Shown here: piece after piece, positions 52,440-61,754 of the stretch
Layout of the letters: every line of letters starts with the position of its first letter
Position numbering within the stretch: position 1 is the first letter of the stretch
Origin: an uncultured beta proteobacterium
GTDB taxonomy: Bacteria > Pseudomonadota > Gammaproteobacteria > Burkholderiales > SG8-39
NCBI GenBank assembly: GCA_903859155.1
Contig: CAIOLO010000009.1
Location: forward strand, 1-64,000
Length of the DNA: 64,000 nucleotides
Reading direction: 5' to 3'
Notes under the pieces: model-generated
What the model saw: only the letters and a program-made list of their open reading frames with translations
The model's database searches: none
Told to the model about the DNA's origin: nothing
Program-made: the position numbers and the translations under genes

Positions 52440-54047
52440 TCATCGACCGGCCGGGGCCTCCAAGGGCATGATGAGTGTTGCAACCGTGCCGTCACCCGGG
52501 TGCGTGTCGATCTCGAACTGGCCGCCTATGAGGCGCAGGCGCTCACGCATGCTGACCAGGCCGAATCCGGGCACGGATGCATGTTTCTCAATCAATTGCC
52601 GGTCGAATCCGACGCCCGAATCGGTCACGGAGATTATCAGCAGGCCATCGGCGGTCCGCACATCGACATCTGCGACATCGACCTTCGCATGCTTTGCAAC
52701 GTTGATCAGCAGCTCGCGGGTGGCGCGGTAAAGTACCGAGCGGGTCGTCGGAGAAAGATCCTGCTGCCTGCCATCATCGTGGACTATGGCTGTCAGCCGG
52801 TGAACCTTGTGCAGCTCCTCGGCCAACGATTGCAGCGCAGGCACCAATCCCAGATCAAATAGCATCGGCGGGCTGATCTGGTAACTGAGCGACCGCGCTG
52901 ATTGATCCGCTTGTTCAACCAGCTCGACAATTTCCTGAAGCGCCTGCTGATATTCGGCAAAACCATCCTGTTTTGCCAATATTCTCATTCTTATTTTTGC
53001 CGCTGCCAGCAATTGGCTGAGATCGTCGTGCAAATCTGTCGCGATGGCCCGACGTTCTTGTTCTTCTACCACGGTCAGCTGCAACATCGCCGCGGCAAGC
53101 TTCTCACTCCCCAGCTTCAGTTCCTTCTCGACGCGCTTGCGCCCGGTGATGTCGCGCAAAAAAGTGTAACGGCATCCGCTTTCTCTCGGCAGATAGATAC
53201 TGCTGACCTCCACCGGCCAAATGCTCCCGTCTTTCGCCCTGTGCCAGGTCTCACCAATCCAGTTCCCCGTCTGTGATGCGGCCGCGCTAATCTCCGCATG
53301 TGTCAGCATTGCATCGATGTCAAAAAGGCTTAGCCCGAGGAGTTCCTCGCGGCTATAGCCCGAGCGCTGCACATAACGGTCGTTCACTTCCAGAATCCGG
53401 CCATTCGTATCCAGGACCCAAAAGCCGTCCATGGAAGTTTCTACGATGGCGCGATAGCGGGCCTCGCGCTCGCGAAGCGTAGTCACCGCCTGTTTGCGTT
53501 CGGTGATATCCGTGAAGCTGATGCGCACCGCAGCCGGTTCGTCATCCGAGGTGACAAGCAGGCAGTCCAGCTGGGCTGCAAACGCGGTGCCATCGCCGCG
53601 TTGAAGCACAAATTCGTCCACTTGCCGATCGTTTTGCTCGGTCAGGGAGCGTGACATCCGGTGCCAGCGATCGCGGTCCATATCGGCGACGAGGCGCGCA
53701 AAGTTACGGCCCATCAGCTTCCCTCGCTCCACTGCCAGCAGCTTGGCGCCGGTCAGGTTCACCTGGCTGATCGTCCCCTCGCGACCCAGGTTGAGATAGC
53801 CGCTCGGGGCGAAGTCATAGAGGTCGGTGTATTTAGCGGCAAGCGCTGCCATGGAGACGCTCGTTCTCCTGAGCTCATCGTTCTGCATCTCCAGCTCGAT
53901 CTGGTGCACCTCCAGTTCATGGATTGGCCGGACTGTGTCCGCTTGCGCCTCCTGGCCCGTGGCTTTTGAACGGCGGCCCTCTAGAAGATCTTCGGCGCGA
54001 CGCCTCAACTCGGCCGCGTCCGTCGGTTCTTCCTGGCTCTTTTTCAC
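52440..54047 (-). CDS. PAS-PAS sensor histidine kinase, NarL/DegS type
   Basis: A 535-residue cytoplasmic kinase. A coiled coil (about 40-70) is followed by PAS domains at about 70-185 and 190-310, each ending in a DITxRK PAC motif, then a HisKA_3 dimerisation domain with His340 in DLHDDLSQLL, and an ATPase domain with ELLINVAKHAK, DSGVGF and GFGLVSMRERL. No membrane segment is seen. HisKA_3 kinases pair with LuxR/NarL-type response regulators; none is in the window. It is divergent from a second kinase gene at 54892. The signal could be redox or an aromatic ligand; this is open. Confidence 0.9.
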   Translation of the reverse strand: MKKSQEEPTDAAELRRRAEDLLEGRRSKATGQEAQADTVRPIHELEVHQIELEMQNDELRRTSVSMAALAAKYTDLYDFAPSGYLNLGREGTISQVNLTGAKLLAVERGKLMGRNFARLVADMDRDRWHRMSRSLTEQNDRQVDEFVLQRGDGTAFAAQLDCLLVTSDDEPAAVRISFTDITERKQAVTTLREREARYRAIVETSMDGFWVLDTNGRILEVNDRYVQRSGYSREELLGLSLFDIDAMLTHAEISAAASQTGNWIGETWHRAKDGSIWPVEVSSIYLPRESGCRYTFLRDITGRKRVEKELKLGSEKLAAAMLQLTVVEEQERRAIATDLHDDLSQLLAAAKIRMRILAKQDGFAEYQQALQEIVELVEQADQSARSLSYQISPPMLFDLGLVPALQSLAEELHKVHRLTAIVHDDGRQQDLSPTTRSVLYRATRELLINVAKHAKVDVADVDVRTADGLLIISVTDSGVGFDRQLIEKHASVPGFGLVSMRERLRLIGGQFEIDTHPGDGTVATLIMPLEAPAGR

Positions 54048-54891
54048 TAGGTGCTGCCTTTCGCGTCGGCAGAACCGGCGGCGCTACGGGTGGCCTGTTT
54101 GAGCTTCACGACCTGGCCAATTGATTTCCCATATAGCCCTTGTAGCGAAATTGCAGGGCGGCGTGTTGATCCCCGTCAGGGAGGGGATCAATTTATAAAA
54201 TCGGACTACCTGTTCCCAGGTATTGAAAAATACCGGGCGCCGGGGATTTTTGTTTCGTGGGGCAATGATTACACTCGTCCCCGGAGTTGAGGAACCGCAT
54301 CCGAGTCAATGATCAAGAAGGCGGCCCGGTTGAAGGCTGTCGCATGACTTCCGCATTTTTCGCTACTTGGACCGCAGCATGAACGATACAACGTTTGCTC
54401 AAACCATCATCCTGGTAACCAGAAAGTACTGGATGGAAACCATTCACATGGCGATTGCCGATCGCAAGGATTGCATTCTCAAAACACGAAAAAGTCGCAA
54501 CGGCGGACAGGACTCGACGACAACACGATACAGAGGGCGCATCGCCTCGTCTGCGCAAGATGCAAAACTGTTTGTGCTGAATGAATTTTGACCCGGCCTG
54601 ACGGTTGGCGGTTGACCCAGGACTGGTTGCCGTTTTTTGAGTCGGCAGCTGTGTATAAGTGAAACCAACAGCCTGGCTTGAAGCTGCCCTTCTCAACCGT
54701 GCTACCGCGCGCACGCCTTCCGTTTCGGCGTTGACTTCAGTCAAAAGCGAGAAATCGCTTGCCCCCGCCCCGCTTGGCGCATACTAACCATCACTGCGGC
54801 GCCACTATAGCGGCATGATCTTCCACACCCATGTTCAAAGCACCAGGGAATAGCAAGGGCGAGTGGCCGGCATTCGGATGAAAAGGCAACA
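54048..54891. other. Large divergent intergenic region with nested palindromes
   Basis: This 844-bp gap separates two kinase genes. TTGATCCCC (54166-54174) pairs perfectly with GGGGATCAA (54183-54191) and is followed by TTTATAAAA. Within 54206-54252 lie TACCTG-TTCC-CAGGTA, GGTATT-GAAA-AATACC and CCGG-GCG-CCGG, one after another and overlapping. They could be binding sites for a NarL-type regulator or a structured leader. A frame from 54379 to 54591 (71 residues, MNDTTFAQTIILV...) lacks a ribosome site and family resemblance. The gap is less GC-rich than its flanks. Confidence 0.5.
54166..54191. repeat. 9-bp perfect inverted repeat between kinase genes
   Basis: TTGATCCCC and GGGGATCAA with an 8-nt spacer. 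On the plus strand it is followed by TTTATAAAAT, weak for a terminator. It lies 119 bp upstream of the leftward kinase start. Confidence 0.6.
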
Positions 54892-57030
54892 ATGGGAAAG
54901 AACGGAGGAACAACCGCCGGGCTGAAGGACTTGGCGATGTTCCGTTTGCTTGGCAGGTTTGGCACCCTCGCAGTGCTCTGGCTGGCCTTATCCTGGGTAA
55001 TCGCCGGCTCGATTATGAAGTCGCACACGCGCGAACTGATCAGCAATGAATCCCTTGCGTTGGAAAAACTGCTCGGCAACAGCGCCAAGGCGATCGACCT
55101 CGGCCTGAAGAACCTGCATGGAATCCCGGAACTGGTCGCAAAGGACGAAAAGATAGCGCTCGCGCTGTCGCCGCGCGGCGCCCCTGCGGCCTCGTCGATG
55201 CCGGTTGCCGAGCGCCGCGCAATTTGGACGCACGACCTTCTGCTGCGCAACATCGACGCTTATCTGGGTCGGGTCGGCAGTGCGCTCGGTGCCGATGTCG
55301 TATGGGTCACGAACGCGGCCGGGGACTGCGTCGCCTCGAGCAACGCCGACAAACCGGAGAGCTTCGTCGGCACCAACTATGCAGATCGGGACTACTTTCG
55401 CATCGCCAGGACGGGCAAACCCGGGCGCCAGTACGCGATGGGCAGGATGACAAACATTCCGGGCCTGTATTTCAGTGTGCCGATTTTGATCGATGGCCGC
55501 TTTGTCGGGGTGGCGGTGGCAAAAGTAGACCTTCCCAAACTGGCGCACTGGGTCAACCAGACGGATGCGTTTATCGCCGACGAGCTTGGCGTTATCATCA
55601 TCGCGCGCGACCCGGCACTGGAGATGCGCTCCATTCCCGGAGCGAGCATCCTGCGGCTAACGGATGCCGAGCGCCTGGCACGCTACAAACGCACTGATTT
55701 TCCCGGGCTGGCAATCAGCCCCTGGGAGAAGGCGGGGCTGCCCGCGCTGAAGCAGTTCGATCAGGACGAGCGTCCTTTGCTGATCTCGGGCAAACGCCTT
55801 GCCGATGAAACGCTCGAAATCCAGGCATTCAAGCACCTTCCCGAGGTGGGCGCCTTCGACGCCGAACGGCTGCGGCTATTCCTGTTGTTCGGTACGGCCG
55901 GCACGCTGGCCCTGTCTGTCATTGCCGGCCTGGTATTCTTTGTGCGCATCCGCAAGCACTCCGAGGCGCAAGCGGCGCAGTCCGCATCATTGCTGCGCGC
56001 CGCTATCGAATCGACAGCCGACGGCATATTGGTGATCGATGCCGAAGGGCGTATCGCCATGTGCAACCAACGCTTCGCCGACTTATGGCGCGTGCCCCCG
56101 GAACTGCTTGCCGGCGGCGGCGGCGCCCAGTTGCAGGAGTATGTGAGCGACCAGCTGCTGAATCCGCAATCGTTTGCGGACACCATGTCGGGACTCTCGG
56201 GGCATCCCGAATTGCCCTCTTCCGACACCCTGCACCACAAAAATGGTGCGGTGATCGAGCGTTACTCGATTCCGCAGCGTCTGGGCGAGCACATCGTCGG
56301 TCGGGTATGGAGTTTTCGAGATGTCACGCACAAGACCGAAGTAGACCACATGAAAAGCGAGTTTCTGGCGACAGCGGCGCACGAATTGCGCACGCCCATG
56401 ACCTGCATCTTCGGCTATGCCGAACTGATGCTGACGCAGGATTTCACCGACGCAGTCCGGCTCGATCTGCTGGGCATCATCCATAACCAGTCCAAGACGA
56501 TGATTTCGATCATCAACGAACTGCTCGACCTGGTGCGCATAGACGAACGGCGGGGCAAGGACCTGGAAGTGTCACGCATCGAAGCGGGGGCCTTGCTGCG
56601 CGAAGTCATTGCGAATTTCAAGGTGCCCGAAGGCCGCAATGCGCCTTCCGCTCCGGGGCCGGAAAATCCGCGCTGGGTGCGTGCCGACCCGAAGAAACTG
56701 ACGCAGGCGGTGGGAAACGTGCTCTCCAATGCCTACAAGTACTCCCCCGGCGGCGGCGCGGTACTGACCGAACTGATCGATGCCGGCGATGCAAAGCATT
56801 CGAGACAGCTCGGGATTCGCATAAGCGACGAGGGCATCGGCATGACACCGGAGCAGCTGGGCCGGGTGTGCGAGCGCTTCTACCGCGCCGACACCTCCGG
56901 CAAGATTGCCGGCACCGGGCTGGGCATGAGCATCGTGAAGGAGATCGTCGAACTGCTCGGCGGCAGCGTGGCCATCGTCAGCGAAGCGGGCGCTGGCACG
57001 GCTGTAACACTGTGGATTCCAGTGGCCTGA
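54892..57030 (+). CDS. Membrane sensor histidine kinase with dCACHE and PAS domains
   Basis: A 712-residue kinase. Membrane segment 1 is about residues 21-41; a periplasmic double-CACHE domain covers about 42-328 (ADRDYFRIARTGKPGRQYAMGR is a typical motif region); segment 2 is about 333-353; PAS about 365-480; HisKA with His497 in ATAAHELRTPM; ATPase about 600-711 with NVLSNAYKYSPGG, DEGIGM and GTGLGMSIVKEI. dCACHE domains bind small organic acids, amino acids or amines. No response regulator is adjacent. AAAGGCAACA precedes the ATG at 54892. It converges with a Bug gene. Confidence 0.9.
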   Translation: MGKNGGTTAGLKDLAMFRLLGRFGTLAVLWLALSWVIAGSIMKSHTRELISNESLALEKLLGNSAKAIDLGLKNLHGIPELVAKDEKIALALSPRGAPAASSMPVAERRAIWTHDLLLRNIDAYLGRVGSALGADVVWVTNAAGDCVASSNADKPESFVGTNYADRDYFRIARTGKPGRQYAMGRMTNIPGLYFSVPILIDGRFVGVAVAKVDLPKLAHWVNQTDAFIADELGVIIIARDPALEMRSIPGASILRLTDAERLARYKRTDFPGLAISPWEKAGLPALKQFDQDERPLLISGKRLADETLEIQAFKHLPEVGAFDAERLRLFLLFGTAGTLALSVIAGLVFFVRIRKHSEAQAAQSASLLRAAIESTADGILVIDAEGRIAMCNQRFADLWRVPPELLAGGGGAQLQEYVSDQLLNPQSFADTMSGLSGHPELPSSDTLHHKNGAVIERYSIPQRLGEHIVGRVWSFRDVTHKTEVDHMKSEFLATAAHELRTPMTCIFGYAELMLTQDFTDAVRLDLLGIIHNQSKTMISIINELLDLVRIDERRGKDLEVSRIEAGALLREVIANFKVPEGRNAPSAPGPENPRWVRADPKKLTQAVGNVLSNAYKYSPGGGAVLTELIDAGDAKHSRQLGIRISDEGIGMTPEQLGRVCERFYRADTSGKIAGTGLGMSIVKEIVELLGGSVAIVSEAGAGTAVTLWIPVA

Positions 57031-57131
57031 CCCCTGCGTGGCGATCAGGGATACACAATATCCGTCCAGCCCCGGGGCGATGGCGTGGAAGCATGAGCTC
57101 TGCTGCCGGCTGCAGCCGCCATTCGCAGGGT

Positions 57132-58103
57132 TTACTCGGGCACGATCCCCAGCGACTTGATCAGCTTGCCCATCACCTCGGATTCGCGACGGATGATGGC
57201 TGCGAATTCGTCGGGGCGGCTGCCGACGATGAACAAACCGAAAGCCTCGACCTGCGCGGTGATCTGCGGGTCGTCCAGCGCCTTGCGCGTCTCCAGGGCG
57301 ATGCGGTCGGCAATCGGCCGCGGCATCCCGGCCGGGCCGAGAAATGCGAACCAGGCGGCGATGTTGTAGTAATCGGGCAGGGTTTCGTTGATGGTGGGCA
57401 CGTCGGGAATCTGCCTCAGACGCGAGCCGTTGATCACCCCGACCAGTTTCACCTTGCCCGGGCCCACGTGCGGGCGCACCGTACCGAGCGCCGCGAAGTA
57501 CACCTGCACCCGGCCGCTGAGAAAATCGTTCACCAGGGTCGAGCCGCTTGCCTTGTAGGGAACACCGACCAGGTCGATACCCGAATACTGGTTGAGCGAT
57601 TCGCCGATGAGGTTGAGGGCGAGGCCGGCGCCGGTGTGCGCATAGGACAGCTTGCCGGGATTCTTCTTGGCGTAGTCGATGAGTTCCTTGACGGAGTTGA
57701 CCGGCAGGGATGCGGTGATCGCGATGACACTGGGCACGCTCACCACGAAGCTCACCGGGGTGAGGTCGCGCTGCACCTCGTAGGGCGGGTTCTTGATCAG
57801 GAAGGGCGCCGTGGCCAGGATGGAGGTCCCGTACAGCAGGGTATAACCATCGGGCGGCGCCTTGGCCACCGCCACGGTGGCGATGGCGCCGCTGGCGCCG
57901 GCGCGCGTCTCCACGATCACCGGCTGACCCAGCGCAGCGCTCATCTTCGGCGCGATTGCGCGCAACGTGACGTCGCCGGGGTTGCCGAAACCGGTGCCGC
58001 TGATGATCTGGATGGGCTTCGCCGGATAGTTCTGCGCCATGACCGCGCTCGACGCCAGGGCGAGCGCAAGCAGTTCACAAGCCGCGGGTAAGCGAATTCT
58101 CAT
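57132..58103 (-). CDS. Bug/TctC family periplasmic solute receptor
   Basis: A 323-residue receptor with a signal peptide ending AVMAQ (residue 24), then YPAKPIQIISGTGFGNPGD in place of the PFxPGG loop, and VETRAGASG. GAGGAGG stands four bases before the ATG at 58103. It is the last gene of a leftward run: UbiD-type decarboxylase, Bug, Mrr-like membrane protein, this Bug. It lies 18 bp after the Mrr-like gene. Confidence 0.89.
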   Translation of the reverse strand: MRIRLPAACELLALALASSAVMAQNYPAKPIQIISGTGFGNPGDVTLRAIAPKMSAALGQPVIVETRAGASGAIATVAVAKAPPDGYTLLYGTSILATAPFLIKNPPYEVQRDLTPVSFVVSVPSVIAITASLPVNSVKELIDYAKKNPGKLSYAHTGAGLALNLIGESLNQYSGIDLVGVPYKASGSTLVNDFLSGRVQVYFAALGTVRPHVGPGKVKLVGVINGSRLRQIPDVPTINETLPDYYNIAAWFAFLGPAGMPRPIADRIALETRKALDDPQITAQVEAFGLFIVGSRPDEFAAIIRRESEVMGKLIKSLGIVPE

Positions 58104-58121
58104 ATTTCCTCCTCGAATAAT

Positions 58122-58694
58122 CTATTGTCCGCGCCGCTGCAGCGATCGCGCAAGCAGCTTTGCCAGCCCGCCGCCTTCGATCAATTCGATGTTCTGCGCG
58201 GCGGCATACTGGCGCGCAGTCTCGCTGATTTCCCCGCATGCGATATATACGCCGGCGCCGGCCTGCTGCGCGCTCATGGCTTCACGCAGCGCGCGCAGCG
58301 GGCCGATGCCGGTCTGCGCGGTCTTCCAGCGCCGGCAAGCCAGCAGCGTAGTGCGCGATTCTTTGAGCAACGCCAGGTCCGCGGCCTCGCCGCCATGCGC
58401 CTTGACCTCGAATCCTGCGCGACGATAGGCATCCTCCACCAGCGCCGTGAACTCCTCGCGGTTCAGGGCGCGTAACTGCTGCAGAATCTGCGCGCTGCGC
58501 ATCTCCCCCGGGGTGCCCCGCTGCCGCCACGCGGCATAGCAACCGATGAGCACAAACGGCAGGGCAACGAACAGCGAGAAAGACAGGGGCAAAAAGACCT
58601 GCAGCGATGCGGCAACGCCGATCGCAATCACCATACTCAGCCACCAGGGCGATCGCTTGAGTACGTCGAACAGGGACTCTTTGGCGTCCGACAA
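58122..58694 (-). CDS. Membrane-anchored Mrr-like restriction endonuclease-fold protein
   Basis: A 190-residue protein with two membrane segments (about residues 18-35 and 38-55) and a C-terminal Mrr/DUF2034-like domain (about 75-190: LNREEFTALVEDAYRRAGFEV, then AADLALLKESRTTLL). In active Mrr-type nucleases the second strand carries QxK; here it reads ACRRWK, with Gln replaced by Ala and Lys by Arg, while the upstream Asp is kept. Cleavage activity is therefore uncertain. It lies between two Bug genes, 11 bp after one and 18 bp before the other. Its role in that operon is not understood. Confidence 0.8.
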   Translation of the reverse strand: MSDAKESLFDVLKRSPWWLSMVIAIGVAASLQVFLPLSFSLFVALPFVLIGCYAAWRQRGTPGEMRSAQILQQLRALNREEFTALVEDAYRRAGFEVKAHGGEAADLALLKESRTTLLACRRWKTAQTGIGPLRALREAMSAQQAGAGVYIACGEISETARQYAAAQNIELIEGGGLAKLLARSLQRRGQ

Positions 58695-58705
58695 AATCGG
58701 CGCGC

Positions 58706-59683
58706 TTAATCAGGCTTGATGCCCGCGGCCTCGACCACTTTTTTCCAGATGGCGATTTCGCGTTCGACGATGGCCGCGAACTGCTGCGGCGAGTTGCCGA
58801 TGGGCTCTGCGGCCTCCTGGGCAAGGATCTTCTGCATTTCAACGCTGCGCCCGGCCTTCGCGGATTCTTTCCACAGACGGTCGATCACCGCAGCCGGTGT
58901 CTTTGCCGGGGCCAGCATGCCCACCCAGGAGGTGTAGTCGTAACCTTTCAGCCCGGCCTCATCCAGAGTCGGCAGATCGGGCGTCGCGGGCCAGCGCTTG
59001 GCGGTTGTCACGGCCAGTGCGCGCAGAGCGCCCGTTTTAACATGCGGCAGGGCCGTGGAGATGGTGGCCAGATCGACGTCCACCTGGCCGCCGAGCAGGC
59101 CATTGACGGCTGGCGCCCCGCCCTTGTACGGAATGTGCACCATGAACAGGTTCGCCATGTACTTCATCATTTCCATGGACAGGTGCGTGCCGGTGCCCAC
59201 GCCGCTCGAAGCATAGTTGAGCTTGCCCGGATTGGCGCGGGCAAAGGCCAGAAACTCCTTCACATTCTTGAACGGGGAGGCACTTTGCACCACCAGGATA
59301 TTGGGGAAAGCGGAGATCTGCGAGATCGGAGAAAAATCTCGCACCGAATCAAAAGGCAGCTTGGTGTAGGCGCTCGGGCTGATGGTAAAGGACGCCGCCA
59401 CCATCAGCAGCGTGTAACCATCGGGCACGGACTTGGCCACCGCGTCGCTGCCGATGATGCTCCCCGCACCGGGGCGATTGTCGACAATGAAGGACTGCCC
59501 CATGGACTCACCCATCAACTTGGCGATCGGCCGCGCCACCAGGTCAGTCGACCCGCCCGCGCTTTGCGGCACGATGATGCGCACCGGCTTGGTCGGATAG
59601 CTTTGCGCAGACGCGAAGCCGGAATACAGCAGACCCGCCAGCAGCGCGGTGCCCGCAAGTTGCATTGAAAAATCCGCTTTCAT
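58706..59683 (-). CDS. Bug/TctC family periplasmic solute receptor
   Basis: A 325-residue receptor with a signal peptide ending GFASAQ (residue 27), then YPTKPVRIIVPQSAGGSTD and DNRPGAGS. AAGGAGGG stands five bases before the ATG at 59683. It starts 53 bp after the UbiD-type gene on the same strand, so they are probably co-transcribed and an aromatic or unsaturated carboxylic acid is a reasonable ligand guess. The spacer (59684-59736) holds short repeats of TTCGTA/TTGTTCGTAT character. Confidence 0.9.
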   Translation of the reverse strand: MKADFSMQLAGTALLAGLLYSGFASAQSYPTKPVRIIVPQSAGGSTDLVARPIAKLMGESMGQSFIVDNRPGAGSIIGSDAVAKSVPDGYTLLMVAASFTISPSAYTKLPFDSVRDFSPISQISAFPNILVVQSASPFKNVKEFLAFARANPGKLNYASSGVGTGTHLSMEMMKYMANLFMVHIPYKGGAPAVNGLLGGQVDVDLATISTALPHVKTGALRALAVTTAKRWPATPDLPTLDEAGLKGYDYTSWVGMLAPAKTPAAVIDRLWKESAKAGRSVEMQKILAQEAAEPIGNSPQQFAAIVEREIAIWKKVVEAAGIKPD

Positions 59684-59736
59684 GATTGCCCTCCTTGTGT
59701 TCGTATTCGTACTCTTGTTCGTATGCTTGTTCGTCT

Positions 59737-61401
59737 TTATTCCGGACGGTATTTGGTCTCGGGCTTGACGCCTTTTTTGCGCAGCTTTTCGCTGATCCGT
59801 CCGTTTTCCATGTAATCCCCCTGCACCGCCCGCAACGCCGCCGCGTCCCACTGCGGCAGCCAGTCGCCCAGCGAATAACCATGCCAGGGCGCCTGCGGCC
59901 GCAGGGCGGGCAGTTTCAGTTCCTCCCAGATGGCCTTGGCGCGCTCCATGTACTCCTGCTTGGGCAGCGCCAGCGGCGGCAGGTCTTGCTTCATGGTGGC
60001 ATCGATCAGCAGCGCCGAATCCTGCGCCTCGCCATCCTCGCGGCTCGGGCCGTGGCCCAGACCCCGGGGTTCGATGACCTTGATGTCCCGCACCGGATTG
60101 GTACGGTAGGAAATCGCCCAGAGCAGCGCATCGGAGTTCTCCGGATCGATGTCCTCGTTGACCGCCACGCAGATCTTGCCGGTGTCGCTGCGGAAACTCG
60201 AGGCGCCGTAGAGGGCGCGCCACACCTCGGGACGCGAGGTGCCTTTGGCGAGGGTGATCATCACAATGCGCCGCAGACCGGTGAGCGGCTCGTGAAACGA
60301 CACGCGCTTCACGCCGCGGATGCTCAGCGCATCGCGCAGGTGCGCAAGGTACAGCGGCTCGTAGGCGACGCGCTTGATGACGCTCGATTCCGAAGGCGTC
60401 ACCTGGCTGATGTAGGAGGACACAATGGGATTCTTCCGATGCGTGATGGCGGTGATCTGCATCGGCATGTTGTACTCCTCGAGCGCCACGTGGCCGTGCG
60501 ATTCGCCGTAGGGTGCTTCGGGTTCGCAATACTCGGTATCGATGTATCCCTCGATGACGATCTCGGACTCAGCCGGCACCAGCAGGTCGAGACTGTGCGC
60601 CTTCACGATATTGATGGGCTCGCCGGCCAGTCCGCCGGCAATGGTGAACTCATCCACGCCCAGCGACATTTTCTGCGGCCCGACAAACGCCACCAAGGGC
60701 GGGCAGCCCAGCACAATCGCGCAGGGCATGCGCTTGATGCCCAGCTTCTGGCATTTCTGATAATGGAGGTAGCCGCCGGCACCGCCGGCGCGCGTGGACA
60801 TGCGCACCACCAGTCGATCCGAAGACTTCAGCGCCGCCCGGTAGGTGCCCATGTTCTGCACGCCGGTTTCGGGATCGCGCGTAATCACGTTGGTGGCGGT
60901 CAGGGTGGGCGCGGAATCGAACCCGGGGGTGGAAATGGGTATGGGCAGCGCATCCATGCCCTTGCCCTCGCCGAGCAGGTCGGCGCCCTCCAGCACCACC
61001 TCCTGGCAGATCGCCTTGTCCACCAGACGCGGGGCAATCGGATGGGCAACCGCCTGGTCCCATCGGGCGCCAATCTGATCCACCGGCACGCCCATGCCCA
61101 CCGAATAGATTTCCCGGTTGGCGGCGATCGCGCACACCAGCACCGGTTGCGGATACTTGCGGCCGCGCCCGTCGGTAACATTGGTAAAGAGGAAGGCCTT
61201 GCGTTCGGTCTCGGCAATGCCGCCGACGAACTGCCAGCGGACCAGCGGATGCAATTCGGCGTCCTTGTCCACCGCGCGGGTTATGGTCACCAGCAAACCG
61301 CGCTTTTTCAGGGCCTCGAGATGCTCATGCAGGTCGGCGTAGCCGCGTTTGGCCGGCAGCATCGCCGCCCCGTCGGTTGGTAAAGTTTCTTTGTTCAGCA
61401 C
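59737..61401 (-). CDS. UbiD family (prenylated-FMN) decarboxylase
   Basis: A 554-residue reversible decarboxylase of the UbiD family, which uses prenylated FMN to (de)carboxylate aromatic or alpha,beta-unsaturated acids. Family blocks include GVPVDQIGARWDQA, PIPISTPGFDSAPTLTATNVITRDPETG, then GGYLHYQK, EYCEPEAPYGESHGH and AVNEDIDPEN. I choose the GTG at 61401 after AGGGGCAGAT; the TTG at 61452 would add 17 residues. The cofactor-making partner UbiX is not in the window. It is the first gene of the run with two Bug receptors and the Mrr-like protein. Confidence 0.9.
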   Translation of the reverse strand: MLNKETLPTDGAAMLPAKRGYADLHEHLEALKKRGLLVTITRAVDKDAELHPLVRWQFVGGIAETERKAFLFTNVTDGRGRKYPQPVLVCAIAANREIYSVGMGVPVDQIGARWDQAVAHPIAPRLVDKAICQEVVLEGADLLGEGKGMDALPIPISTPGFDSAPTLTATNVITRDPETGVQNMGTYRAALKSSDRLVVRMSTRAGGAGGYLHYQKCQKLGIKRMPCAIVLGCPPLVAFVGPQKMSLGVDEFTIAGGLAGEPINIVKAHSLDLLVPAESEIVIEGYIDTEYCEPEAPYGESHGHVALEEYNMPMQITAITHRKNPIVSSYISQVTPSESSVIKRVAYEPLYLAHLRDALSIRGVKRVSFHEPLTGLRRIVMITLAKGTSRPEVWRALYGASSFRSDTGKICVAVNEDIDPENSDALLWAISYRTNPVRDIKVIEPRGLGHGPSREDGEAQDSALLIDATMKQDLPPLALPKQEYMERAKAIWEELKLPALRPQAPWHGYSLGDWLPQWDAAALRAVQGDYMENGRISEKLRKKGVKPETKYRPE

Positions 61402-61754
61402 ATCTGCCCCTGCGTCATTTGATCCAGACGCGCATTGTGACACGACCGGCAACCCCTAAATCGGGGGCGCCTGCCAGGCATCCCGTCCAGGGTGTCGGCA
61501 TTCGGGGGGCGGGCGCCGCGGCGCGCTGCGGCCATTGCGCGACAGCAATGTCCACACCTGCCTTCCGGGATACCGCGCGCGCGGCGTTTTCAAATGCCTG
61601 CGCATTTTTTTGATCGAACCGGTATTTAATGCACCTAAACCGGATGGGTTAATTTAAAATTTTGTCAAACGAGAAGTTGCGGCAGGTTCAGGCCGGTACC
61701 CCAAGGTAGCCTGGCGTGATCCGAGCAAACATCAGCAGTCAAAAAAATGGGGTA
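61402..61754. other. Divergent intergenic region
   Basis: This 353-bp gap lies between the UbiD-type gene and the small membrane protein gene. The left half is very GC-rich; 61611-61680 is AT-rich and the likely promoter zone for the gene at 61755. A short stem AAATGC-CTGC-GCATTT followed by Ts lies at 61592-61611 (plus strand) but no rightward gene ends upstream of it. I see no coding remnant. Confidence 0.4.

Noticed and set aside
54379-54591. 71-residue frame in the gap between the kinase genes
   Set aside because: No ribosome site and no recognisable motif. Kept only as a remark in the gap entry.
61592-61611. Stem AAATGC-CTGC-GCATTT with following Ts as a terminator
   Set aside because: No gene on the plus strand ends upstream of it, and the stem is only six pairs with weak A-T closing pairs.
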